Source: Glandiceps talaboti (taxonomy: Eukaryota > Hemichordata > Enteropneusta > Spengelidae). Taken from it: 64,000 nucleotides of DNA. The notes under the pieces were generated by a model. The model was not told where the DNA came from. It saw only the letters and a list, made by a program, of their open reading frames with translations, and did no database searches. Both the position numbers and the translations under genes were made by a program. Location of the stretch: the NCBI RefSeq assembly GCF_964340395.1, contig NC_135555.1:19973947-20037946 (forward strand), written 5' to 3'. Below, piece by piece: positions 10,914 to 21,141 of this stretch (the first letter of the stretch is position 1; the number at the start of each line of letters is the position of its first letter).

Positions 10914-13827
10914 AGCGAGTTACAGTAGTAGACAACGATTATTGCTACCGACGACTTCGTTCGATCGCGTAACAGTACAGTATGGTAACTGGTGTGTTGA
11001 CGTTATGCCACATCCTGGCGTATTTGCCCACATCATGGAAATAGGACTGCCTCAAGTTGCAATCAAAGTGATAGGTGAGCCATTTTTCATAGACTTGGTT
11101 CTTATACCGTCTACAATGTCGACGACTATAATAGTGGTGAGTGAAATTGCGACATTACAAAAATTATTGTTTAATGCAACTTTAAAATGATAGCACATTT
11201 CCATGACAACAGCACATCCTTTACTTACTGTACTATTATAAGTACTGTGCACTTTCTTCGTATTAACACCAAGTCATTCAAATAAACGTAAGTTCACACA
11301 ACACACGATGCAGTGAAACGCCTTCTCCTAGATTAATTGGTCCACATGGCAATCCATCATACATGTATGGTTCATTTCATTCTTTTTATTTCAACAGAGA
11401 TTCGTCAAAAATATATTGATCAAAAGAATGACGAATTGACAAAATGGAAGACAGAACTTGAACAGAAACAGAGAGAAGTTTCTGATAAACATGACGAAGT
11501 AGAAGAGAAACTGAGAGATCTTGAGAACAGAGAACAAATAATTGGTGACACTCAACAACAGCTAGAAACAACTCAAAGCGAACTTCGTACAGAGAAAGAG
11601 AGGTTAGATGAGAGAGATAATAGTCTTCGAGAAAAGGAACAACGACTAGGAGACAAAGAAGGTCGTCTCGAAGACGAAATTATAAAGATCGCAAACAGGG
11701 ACACAGAACTTCGTGACAAACAACGACAAATTGAAAGGAAAGAGGGGGAAATAGAAGAAACTATGACAACCGTCGCTAGGAAACAGGCAGTAGTACTTGA
11801 ACAACAGAGCCATTTAGACAACAGAGAGCAGATACTACAGACAAGAAAAAATAGACTTGACGAAAAGATGGTTGAGATAAGTCTGGTTGAGGACACCCTC
11901 CATGAGCACAGTTGGAGACTACAGTTAAAAGTCAGAGAACTTGAACACAAGGAGGAGGAGATAAAGCAAATGAAGAGAGAATTTGATTCCAGAGAAAAAG
12001 AACAAAACGATAAACAACTTTGTTTGGATGAGAGGGAGGTTTTACTGAACGAAACAGAGATCATGGTCGACCAGACGTTTACAGAAATTTATGAAAAACA
12101 AAGAAGATTGGGAGAAAAAGAGTCCATGCTAGTGAACAGAGAGGGAGAGATTAAAGAACGGGTGAAAAATATTGCTACCAAGGAAGTTGTATTGAATGAG
12201 ATAGAATCTCAGTTGGACGATAGGGAACAGACAATCGGTGCAAAAGAAGGAGCCATTGAACTGAAAATGAAAGAAGTGGTGATGATGGGAGATGTCAAGG
12301 AGCAGAAAGCAAAGAAACTAAAGGAAGAGTATAGGAAAATTGCATCTACTCAAGACAAAATACGAAAGAAAGAGAATGACCTCCTTTCACGCGTGGCTCT
12401 GATGAAGAAAAACGAGACAGAGGTAACCAAGGTAATGACTGAATATTCGGAAAGATTAACCATTCTCGACAATAAGAGTAAAGAACTGACAGCAAAGGAA
12501 AATGAGCTAAGAGAAAGAGAAATCAAAGTTACAAAGATACAACAGGAAAATGATGAAATGAAAAAGAAGTTAGTCGAAGTGAATGAAAAACTGGCTACAT
12601 ACACCACGTCAACACAAATGAAAGACGAAGACTTGATGAAACGGGTGGAGGAACAAAATAACCTGCAAACAGAACTGGCGTCAAAAGAATCGTTTCTCAA
12701 AATGATAATGAGTGACGTGATAGAAAAACAGAACACCATCGAGCTGAAAGAAAAGTGTCTGGGAGAAAGAGAACTGAGCATAGTATCATCAAAGGGTCTC
12801 ATAAAAGAACATGCCGACAAATTGGACAAAGAAAAGAAAGTGCTAATGAAGAGATCTGAAGAATTGGAAAACCGGGAAGAAAATATAGAATTAAAGAAGC
12901 TTCTGTTGGAAGCGAAAGAAGGAAATTTGTCACAGAAAGAAAAGGAGTTGGAGACACAGTACGCCGAGTTCGAAAAGAAACTAAACGATGTCAAGGAACA
13001 ATCAAACCAACTTAACAAATTGTTTGAAAGGTTGCTTAAGAAGGAAGAAACTCAGGGGAGACGTGGAAGTGAACTGAAAGAGATGATAAAGGAAGTCAAA
13101 GTACGAATGTGTGATATAAAGAGAAAGGAAGGCAAACTTAATAGAAACACCGAACAAACTCATGAAACAACACTGTCAGGAGAAGAACTCTTGGACAGAA
13201 TCTCCTTGGACAAAGAAACAAGTAAAATGAGTCAAGAGATGACAGAAGCTATGAACTTGAAAGAGAAACTAGAAGACGAAAGAAAAAATGTCATTGTAAG
13301 AGAAGAGAAAGTTGAACAAAAGTTGAAAGAGATAACACAGCGAGAAAAGTATATTTTGGATGAACAGAAAAGACTAGTGGCAGGTGAAGAAGATGTCAAA
13401 ATAAAAATGGAGAAGATAATGGTAATTGGAGGAAGATTACAAAATATTAAGAATATGATCAGGAAGCAAGATTCCAAAGTACAGAACAGTGAGTATCTAT
13501 ACTACCTTCTCTCCTTTGATTACCCGTATTTTCATACAAATGTATTACGAAATTAATGTTGAGTTACCATAACTAGTGAAGTGTGCACCTAGCAATATCA
13601 TCTTGTCCGCGACAGAGGGCGGTATTTCAGTTCACTGAAAGACTAACAAAAATAGTACTTACAGGTGTGTAATCAACAACTAATAGATAGAGGGCGACAT
13701 TTCATTAATCAATTACTTATCGATCTCTAAAAACATATTTACAGGTTCGAGACGTCATTCGGGTGATGGCTCTGAGATTATGAAAACAGATACTGGAAAG
13801 AAGGAAGTGAACGTAGGGAAAGACTGA
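10511..13827 (+). CDS. long coiled-coil protein, four coding exons, 784 aa predicted
   Basis: Exons: 10511-10532, 10916-11074, 11398-13488 and 13745-13827 (TGA). Donors are CAAG|GTAAGA, ATAG|GTGAGC and AACA|GTGAGT; acceptors are (CT)n-CAG, TTCAACAG and TTTACAG. All three junctions are phase 1 and the frame stays open across them, strong support for the model. Residues about 1-60 are non-helical with no family I recognise (VQYGNWCVDVMPHPG near 29-43). The remainder is almost uninterrupted coiled coil rich in E, K, R and Q, with recurring L-x-x-[KR]-E-x-x-L and REQ words. There is no signal peptide or membrane segment. The acidic/basic C-terminus (about 27 residues) lies in exon 4. Such proteins are usually structural or scaffold components; the specific role is unknown. 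The start ATG (10511, followed by a second ATG) is the weakest point: the frame stays open upstream to 10400 without an ATG. Confidence 0.8.
10843..10915 (+). repeat. (CT)n microsatellite serving as polypyrimidine tract
   Basis: About 70 bp of nearly pure CT runs directly into the CAG acceptor of exon 2 of the coiled-coil gene. The variable repeat is therefore the splice-acceptor tract itself. Confidence 0.85.
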
Positions 13828-14645
13828 TTCTGTGTGATACTACAATAAAGATAATACAGGTGAGTGTTTCTCTACGTCCAAAACTATTTTGTTTTTAAAG
13901 TTCAGATGTCAGATTCCGCATCCGCTATTTCTCGTGAGACTTCCAAATGTTTGCAAATTTTATTAATTTTTTCTCGAAAAAGTAAAAACAAGTATAGGGT
14001 CGGCAGTTAAAAGCTAGGTGGGGTTGGGTATTACCAGAACCAAACAATTATTCTTTTTAGGCCTTTATAACTTCTAAATACTGGGTTTGAATTCTGACAA
14101 TAGAAAATGATGGTTAAATATATGCTACAGTTGTGAAGGAATACAGCAGGTATCTTTTAGAGCAAATATTAATATTCCTCCCCACAAAACGAACAAGTAT
14201 AAACTCAGCTAGTGACTTTTAAAGATAACTTTATTTTCTGTTATCATTCCACCTGTTGTTATCAACCATGTGTTGTTTCTACAATTCAAGAAGGTGTAAT
14301 GGTAAATTTAGTTTAATCATAGACCCTCCACCCATTTTTAATTTGTTGTGTCACCCACCACTAAATGTTAACCTATGTTCATCTTCTTATGTGTAATGAC
14401 TATGTTTATCTCCTTTTTTTTGAATGCAGAGTTGGTATGCTTTTGAGGAAGAAGTCGAAAAAAAAATACCACTGTTCAAGTCAGAAACTGTATAAATGTT
14501 ACTCAGACGTGACTACACACCATCCCTGAAATCTACATCATGTCGTTGACTTTGACCAACACAATTGGGTGTTAATTGTCTCTCGCCTTTAGAGCATAGA
14601 CTGAATAGATGGATTCTAGTGTAAATAAATATTTGTGTTACTAAC
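13828..14645 (+). other. 3' UTR of coiled-coil gene with a spliced UTR intron
   Basis: After the stop, exon 4 runs to a donor ATACAG|GTGAGTG at 13859/13860. An acceptor GAATGCAG at 14422-14429 opens a final non-coding exon, ending just after AATAAA at 14624-14629. The stop codon lies about 32 nt before the last junction, so nonsense-mediated decay is not predicted. Confidence 0.6.
14624..14629 (+). terminator. polyadenylation signal AATAAA
   Basis: Canonical hexamer about 195 nt into the proposed last exon of the coiled-coil gene, in GTAAATAAATATTTGTG context. Confidence 0.55.
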
Positions 14646-15358
14646 TACATAATGCGTGTTTGATATTGTTAAGCTTTTCAGCGTGTGACGTGTGTCGTGG
14701 TGCGTCAGACAGACTTGAACTCGACGTTTAATGAATGATGGCCATGGTTAGACGAATTAAGGGGAGTGAACTCTACTGAAATATATTATCCTGGCTGGAT
14801 GAAACTATAATAATGGTGAATCATAAAAATCGCAACAAAAATGGAAACTTGTTTGAAGGTCAACGTCAAATATAAATGTGGATTCCTTCGAAATATTACA
14901 AATATAATATGGTTGAAAATAGTGTGTAACAGATGTCGAAAATTACAACAACAAAAACACAAAAGAGTTTTCGTGGCTATCGACAACAGAGAAAAACACG
15001 CATACTGATAGTAAATAAACGAAAGTCCTTCGTTTTTAATAGGTTGGCCGCCTTTGTTAAGACTTCGAATAGTTAGAACTTTCTCCTTAATACTCACGGC
15101 AGACACGTGCACACAACACGTGTTACAACAGGCACAGTCACGTTAGGCCTGACGATCAGTTGTAATATAAATTATTAAACCAGGACTTCTCACTAAAAGG
15201 CTTTTATGTGGCTCAGTCTGTAGAATAAAAATATGAATAAAATTCTGTGTCACTAACGAATTTTATGTGTCGTAGGATAGATAATTGTTGTAGAAGAGGT
15301 GCTGGATAGAATGATGACTCCACGGTGAAGTACGTATACTGAAGTATAAACTACTTTT
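14646..15358. other. gene-free interval
   Basis: Nothing recognisable. The 108-codon minus-strand frame near 14786-15112 has low-information composition and no domain. Confidence 0.45.
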
Positions 15359-15814
15359 GGGACGATCGCACAATGTCACACAAGCTCAATGTTATAAAGC
15401 GAACTTCGTTCGTTTAGCTAGGGTGGATGGGGGGGGGGTCTAGCGTCAATGCGATTGCTGAACGTCATTTTCGCACTTCTAATCAAATTTCGACGGAAAT
15501 GTTCACTCCTTCAATGATAAAAGCTTTTATATTTACTACTGAGATGTTGATAAGTTGATAAAAAAATACTTTTAATGTTAGATATGGTCACCGTGTTGGA
15601 TTTCTGGTAGTATTTTAATGACTTTATGTTTTTTACATTATATCAATTATATTATGTGACACTACAACTATCATCATAGATTACATCATATATGAAAGTT
15701 TGATGTCGCACCTGTGAACGTTCGTTTAGGGGGAGAAGGGGGGGGGGGGGTGGTGACCTAAACGAATGATGTTCGTTTGTTGAGCTTGTGCACACAGCAG
15801 TGTGTGATCGTCCC
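15359..15814. mobile_element. 456-bp foldback element with GGGACGATC termini
   Basis: The left end GGGACGATCGCACAATG...CACAAGCTCAA is matched in inverted orientation by the right end ...TTGAGCTTGTGCACA...TGTGATCGTCCC. Subterminal AACGAA/TTCGTTCGTTTAG words extend the arms past 60 bp with mismatches. No transposase frame. G-runs at about 15430 and 15740 lie inside. I see no clear target duplication. Confidence 0.65.
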
Positions 15815-15940
15815 TAATGCAACACCTTAACACATTACTGGTTATTAATAAACAACACCTTACAAATATCTATCACCTTATATGGAGTTCCCAACATTCC
15901 ATGAATATTGGCGTGAACATGATATTGATCTAATTTTGAT

Positions 15941-16090
15941 CACAGGGGCGTGTAGAATTTCTTACATTGTTGTTATCTTGTCTACGTTACGGGCTATTAA
16001 ATATAACAATGTTTTGATTAGCGAAAGTTACATCTTCTAATAGAGATTGATGTATTTGTAGTGGCAGGATTCGTCAGGAAAACAGTTTTT
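15941..16090 (+). mobile_element. truncated copy of the CACAGGGGCGTGT foldback family
   Basis: Begins CACAGGGGCGTGTA and shares interior words with the complete element at 23728-23931 (AAATATAACAA, AGATTGAT..ATTTGTAG, GCAGGATTCGT). The right terminus is missing. Confidence 0.6.
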
Positions 16091-16245
16091 CGTATTGTTC
16101 AGACATCGAGGAAAGCAGCAGTGCTCTATGATTAACCAAGTAACATATACCATGTATACCCCCAAGGTAAACACAGACAGGAACTAGAGCTCCACCATGG
16201 CAAATTGCATTAATACGTGCCCCTGCTTACGATTGGTTACTGACT

Positions 16246-16305
<60 letters not shown>

Positions 16306-16336
16306 GTCATCGTCGACATCATCACCACCACCACCA
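16246..16336. repeat. (ATC)n microsatellite
   Basis: About 24 ATC units passing into CGTC and ACC variants. It sits just before unit A of the 16.3-19.6 kb tandem duplication. Confidence 0.9.
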
Positions 16337-16447
16337 ATTTGGTGATAAGATTATGAGGTAATGATAGAATGTTATCCTTAGACACATACAAGTCATTATT
16401 GATACATAATTTCAGTTTTCGTTATCCCCAGTAGTCATCCTACAGAG

Positions 16448-16549
16448 TAGACTGTAAGATACGTCGTGACGTTTCGCCCTCACCGGCCTCCTCTCATGTG
16501 TTAGGGGTTGGCCGATGGTTGAGGGCGCCCCGTCGTACCTTACAGACTA
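16448..16549. mobile_element. 102-bp foldback element, family TAGACTGTAAG, 9-bp TSD
   Basis: Termini TAGACTGTAAG and CTTACAGACTA; the interior is also self-complementary (CGCCCTCACCGGC facing GCCGATGGTTGAGGGCG). Flanked by perfect 9-bp direct repeats CCTACAGAG at 16439-16447 and 16550-16558. The corresponding site in unit B (18392-18400) has one CCTACAGAG and no insert. The 9-bp duplication fits a Mutator-like transposase; that superfamily is inferred. Confidence 0.9.
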
Positions 16550-16582
16550 CCTACAGAGCCACATAAAAACATTTATTGACAT

Positions 16583-16675
16583 AGTCTTGGTTATCCAGAC
16601 TCTCGCCGCTGGGGGCTCTGCCTACGAGACCTTCCAAAGTGTGAGCCAGCGGTGAGAGTCTGGGTAACCGAGACT
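16583..16675. mobile_element. foldback element, family AGTCTCGGTTACCCAGACTCTCGC (unit A copy)
   Basis: Inverted arms AGTCTTGGTTATCCAGACTC and GAGTCTGGGTAACCGAGACT around a 40-50 bp centre. It is also present in unit B, so it predates the duplication. TATTGACAT borders the left side. Confidence 0.75.
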
Positions 16676-18300
16676 AACTGTCAGGTACTAGCATTTGGTT
16701 TAGAACCCGATCGCCAGGCCTCACGTGGCTGTGGTTCAAGGTGATTATGACAAAAGGGCGATTCATGTGGCATTGTCTTGGATATGATTTGAAACACTGT
16801 GCCAGTAAATCGCCGTTTCTAGAGTCACTATTTGCCGTTTTGTAGAGTATGTGGTACATTGTATGCATCTATACTTTCTTTATTGAGCTTTTTTCGTGAA
16901 CAAATCATACCATAACTATACAGCATGCACTATAACTCCTGAACTCACTCACCCACCCACTCACTTAGGAAAAATTTAGTACACACGTTTGCCCTGCATA
17001 TTTTTCTACAATTGCCAAATACTAGTAAACCGTTATAATATTGACCCGATGTAAACTTTTATACTAACCATTGCAAATGACATCCCTTGCATTATGTAAT
17101 AACCATTATGTAATAATAAATTATTGATTATTACATATATGCCCCAGTATTGAAGTGTTTAAAATGGACTGTTTTGTGAAAATCTATACCAAATACCAAG
17201 GAAAAAGAACAGAAACATTAAATCTTTGAAAATTTAAAGTGATATGACCTCGGCATCGTTTGTGTAACTTGTGCTTTCTGCATGTGTCTGACAACGTGTT
17301 TCTGGAGGCCGGCCGTTACGCAACATCTTGAAGTGAAAGGAGGAGTGTCAATATTGTATGATCTCATATACCATAGTCATATATACAAACACTGGTGCTC
17401 GCTCTGCAGTTGTCTGGTCTCGTGTACACCGTACAGCACAGCCACAATTCTGATTGCACTCATGGCTTCATACACAAATCCACACCAACAAGCTCATTAC
17501 ACCCGGGTGTTTACATTGCTTAGTCACACTACCACCAGGCTTTAATACCTCACATACAGAGGCGTCCAAAGACAAAAGTGATTACACATCAATTGTTGTC
17601 GCAACTGAGAGACAAAATCAGCTCTAGCTTGGCCTCGCACTGAAAACCAGAGATAAAAAAAATCCTTCATAGGGGAAAATATAGCTCTGGAAAAGTGTTG
17701 GCCCTACTTTTTAACGGCTTAAACCTGACTAAGTAAACACACATAAAACATTTGCAGGATCTGTTGCTCTGTACCTCACAAGTAATTGTGAAAAAGGTGA
17801 CTTGCCTAAAATGCACACACAAAGCATTAAGAAACAAAAAATCGATGGTCGTTCCTTGGTGACAGCGCTTGGACTGAAGTCCTAAATGACTTCTCCTTTA
17901 CTTAACAGCTCCCTAAAAGAGCGCCCTCAACGTGTCATAAGAACATTAATGTCTGTCTATACGTTGTAACTCTAGAAATTATATTTTCCCAGGAACGATC
18001 CATCACAAGGTTATACGTTCCCGTACGGTACCAACTGTTTCGAAGGGTTTCATCGGTCAAGTCACTGTACATCGGATCGGTATAAGTACAGCAATGTGTC
18101 CGCCTTTCATTGTCCGATCGCAGCGATTAGTATACTCGAGCTCCGAGGCCTGTTTACATCATACATGTACACTTTCACGTGTACTATGTTTGTGTTCGGC
18201 AATTTGCAAACTGTGCTGTGCATGTGGTGTGGTATTTATAGAATACTAGCATACAATTTGCAGGGGGGCACTTCTAACCACATCACCAATAATAGAGAAA

Positions 18301-19619
18301 GATTAAGAGGTAATGATAGAATGTTATCCTATGACACAGAAAAATAATTACTGATGGTCCATAATTGATACATAATTTCAGTTCTAGTCATCCTACAGAG
18401 CCACGCAAAGGTAGTTATTGACATAGTCTCGGTTACCCAGACTCTCGCCACTGGGGGCGCTGCCTATGAGATCTTCCCAAGCGAGTCCCCAGCGGTGAGA
18501 GTATTGGTAACTGAGATTATATATTGACAGGTATTTGGTTTAGGAACCCGATCGTCAGGCCTCACGTGGCTGTGGTTCAAGGTGATCACGTGACGAAAGG
18601 GCGATAAATTTCTTGGGTATTATTATTTGAAACACTGTGTTAGTAAATCGCCGTTTCTAGAGTCACTATTTATCGTTTTGTAGTATATGGTACATTGCAT
18701 ACATCTATAATTTATTGAGCTTTTTTTCGCGAACAAATCACACCATAACTACACAGCACACACTATAACTCCTGAACTCACTCACTCAGGAAAAAATGTA
18801 GTACACACGTTTGCCCTGCATATTAATTTTTTTTTTTACAATTGCCAAATGCTAGTAAACCATTATAAATGATCCAAAAAAGCTTCTATTAATGACAGTC
18901 CTTGCATTATGTAATAACCATTATGTAATAAATAAATTATTGATTATCACGTATATGCCCCAGTACTGAAGTGTTTAAAATGGACTGTGTTAAAATGTTT
19001 TGTGTGAATCTATACCAAAAACCAAGAAAAAAAGAACAGAAACATTAAATCGTTGAAAATGTATAAAGTGCTTTGACCTCGGCATCGCTTGTGTAACTTC
19101 TACTTTTCTGCACGTGTCCAACAACGTGTTATTGGAGGCCGGCCGTTACACAACATCATGAAGTGAAAGGGGTGCCAAGGCAGTGTCAATATAGTCTGAT
19201 TGTATGAGCACATACCACAGTTATACACACAGCGGCGTTCGCTTTAAATTTGCAGTTGCCTGTTCTCGTGTGTGTAGTCGCGTGTACACCGTGTCACTTA
19301 CCGCACGGCAAAGCCACATTTCCCAGGAACGATTCATCGTAAGGTTACGTTCCCGTACGGTACCAGTTTTACGTCCATTACTGTTAGTGTTAGAAATTTA
19401 TAGAGGTGCAAGGTGTGTCCTAGCTTGAAGGGTTTCATCGGTCAAGTCACAGCACATCGGATCAGTAAGTACAGCTCTGTGTTCGCATTTCACTGTTCGA
19501 TCGCGGGCGATTAGTGTACTCCTGTACTGTGTACACTTTTACGTGTACCATGCTTGTGTTCGGCAATTTGTGGCAAAGTGTAAATGTGATGTGATATTAG
19601 AATACTAGCATACAATTTG
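18301..19619 (+). repeat. tandem duplication, unit B (1.3 kb)
   Basis: Second copy of 16349-18260, diverged by scattered substitutions and small indels and lacking the roughly 17455-17975 block. The empty target site for the 16448 element is at 18392-18400. No gene recognised. Confidence 0.85.
18425..18521. mobile_element. foldback element, family AGTCTCGGTTACCCAGACTC (unit B copy)
   Basis: Better preserved than its unit A partner. Flanks TATTGACAT (18416-18424) and TATTGACAG (18522-18530) look like a 9-bp target duplication with one change. Confidence 0.75.
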
Positions 19620-19973
19620 AACCCTCCCCGGCCTAGCCCCGACTCGTAGTGTATTGTATCAAAAACAGCATACCTCTCTCGATTCACTTGCTATTGTTTT
19701 TTACCTAGCTATACAATTTGGCCTATGACCGCTATTGTTTTATTTTCGAAACTATTACATCTCACATGCTTTGTATATCTCCATCAAGACAAAGCTCTGT
19801 CATATAACGTCGTTGGATTGTAACTTACTGGGATGACCTTCGAGTCTCACTTTTAACACTAAAAATACAGACCGTAGAGTTCACACAGTGTGGGTACAAA
19901 GTAAATCACATAGGCCGAAGGTCAACAATACGGCATCAACTCACGGCCCTGTCACTTTACATATATATATTAA

Positions 19974-19974
<1 letters not shown>

Positions 19975-20044
<70 letters not shown>
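19975..20044. repeat. (GT)n microsatellite
   Basis: About 34 uninterrupted GT units. Confidence 0.95.
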
Positions 20045-20045
<1 letters not shown>

Positions 20046-20500
20046 TGTGTGTGCTTGGATGAATCCGGGGGGATGCATCGCATTGACAATGGACATGTGA
20101 GAATGTGCATCGATACATTATCGTATGTTTATGTATATTTTGTGCACTGAAACCAGCTCTGTAAATATGCGCTCCGAGCTTTCCGAAGCGTCAACCATTC
20201 CGACGACGTGTCGGAAACTTCGGAGGTGTCCAGAGCTACATCGAGAGGATCTGAAATCGCATGTTTACATCGTCGCGATGTAAAGCCAGGCTAGCACTGA
20301 ATTTATTTGGGACAACATGCACCAGGTACATGATGTAATCGCTGCACATTGAAATTCTGAGCTACATCAGTTCAGAAGGGAACTCCCCATACTAATTACA
20401 TTCTAAGCGGGAATCCTTTTGTCTTTCTATTCTTGCTATGTATGGTCTATGAAACAACGGTTTAGGCATATACATGTACCGTAGGTTGCGTAAGTTTGAA

Positions 20501-20532
20501 CATGGAAGTACAACCCACTGGGTTATTCCACG
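20501..20532. mobile_element. ultrashort palindromic insertion, CATGGAAGTA class, 7-bp direct repeats
   Basis: A 32-bp insert starting CATGGAAGTACAACCCA and ending TGGGTTATTCCACG. It is flanked by GTTTGAA at 20494-20500 and 20533-20539. Same terminal sequence as 55386-55412. Confidence 0.6.
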
Positions 20533-21141
20533 GTTTGAATAGCCAGAGACTTGGTTAGCCAGCTTCACAATACATAACAGTTTAACTACTATGCCATTCA
20601 TATTTAAAAAATACCATAAACATACGAATATATTTACACACACACACACACGTGTATTTATATAGTATACGCCAACAATTTTCAACATTCAGCCAAGGAA
20701 AATATGAATGACATAAGGGGCCTTGTCACTACGAGTCGCTAGACGAGTAGTGACAACATCGGGTCACAAATATTTCAAGGGCCCGGGAAGAAAAATATTA
20801 GGGGAATTATATGGAATTTTCACTTACTCATGCATATTTTGTTTGATTGGGTATATTTATTTTTATTTATTGAATTATTTGTATCACATTTTTCGGGATG
20901 TCTGTGCACTTCGTTAGCTGAAATATCACCTCACGGTCAGTTAAAGTCTGCATCGCTTGAAAATATAAGTGAATAGCGTGGGCTAATTTTCACTAGCTTA
21001 TTCAAGTTATTGTACCCCTTCACCGACCTGTCGTCAAAAACGTAATAGGACGCCACCAACGGCAATATTTTAACTTCTATTTACTTTGTTTCAGAACTTA
21101 TTCTCTCATCTTGAAAGCGTCACGTTATCTTTGGATAAATA

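Larger units (their letters stand above)
16349..18260 (+). repeat. tandem duplication, unit A (1.9 kb)
   Basis: Matches unit B (18301-19619) in order and orientation. Shared landmarks: GAGGTAATGATAGAATG at the start, the TAGTCTTGG foldback, AACCCGATCG, CTAGAGTCACTATTT, GGAGGCCGGCCGTTAC, GTTCCCGTACGGTACCA, TCATCGGTCAAGTCAC and AGAATACTAGCATACAATT at the end. Unit A carries about 0.5 kb (roughly 17455-17975) absent from B, plus a 102-bp foldback insertion. No gene was recognised inside. Confidence 0.85.
19620..21094. other. gene-free interval upstream of the TspO-related gene
   Basis: Contains a (GT)n run at 19975-20044 and the ultrashort palindrome at 20501-20532. A small hairpin lies at 20262-20282 (TTTACATCG facing CGATGTAAA). 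A non-coding first exon of the downstream gene may lie here, because an acceptor TTTGTTTCAG ends at 21094. Confidence 0.5.

Noticed and set aside
11573-13018. Ser/Phe-rich minus-strand frames of 163 and 222 codons
   Set aside because: They are antisense shadows of the Lys/Glu-rich coiled-coil exon.
13489-13556. reading through the end of exon 3 to TAA at 13554 as the true C-terminus of the coiled-coil protein
   Set aside because: A strong donor at 13489 and a phase-matched acceptor at 13744 lead to a charged C-terminus consistent with the rest, whereas the read-through tail is aromatic and unlike the protein.
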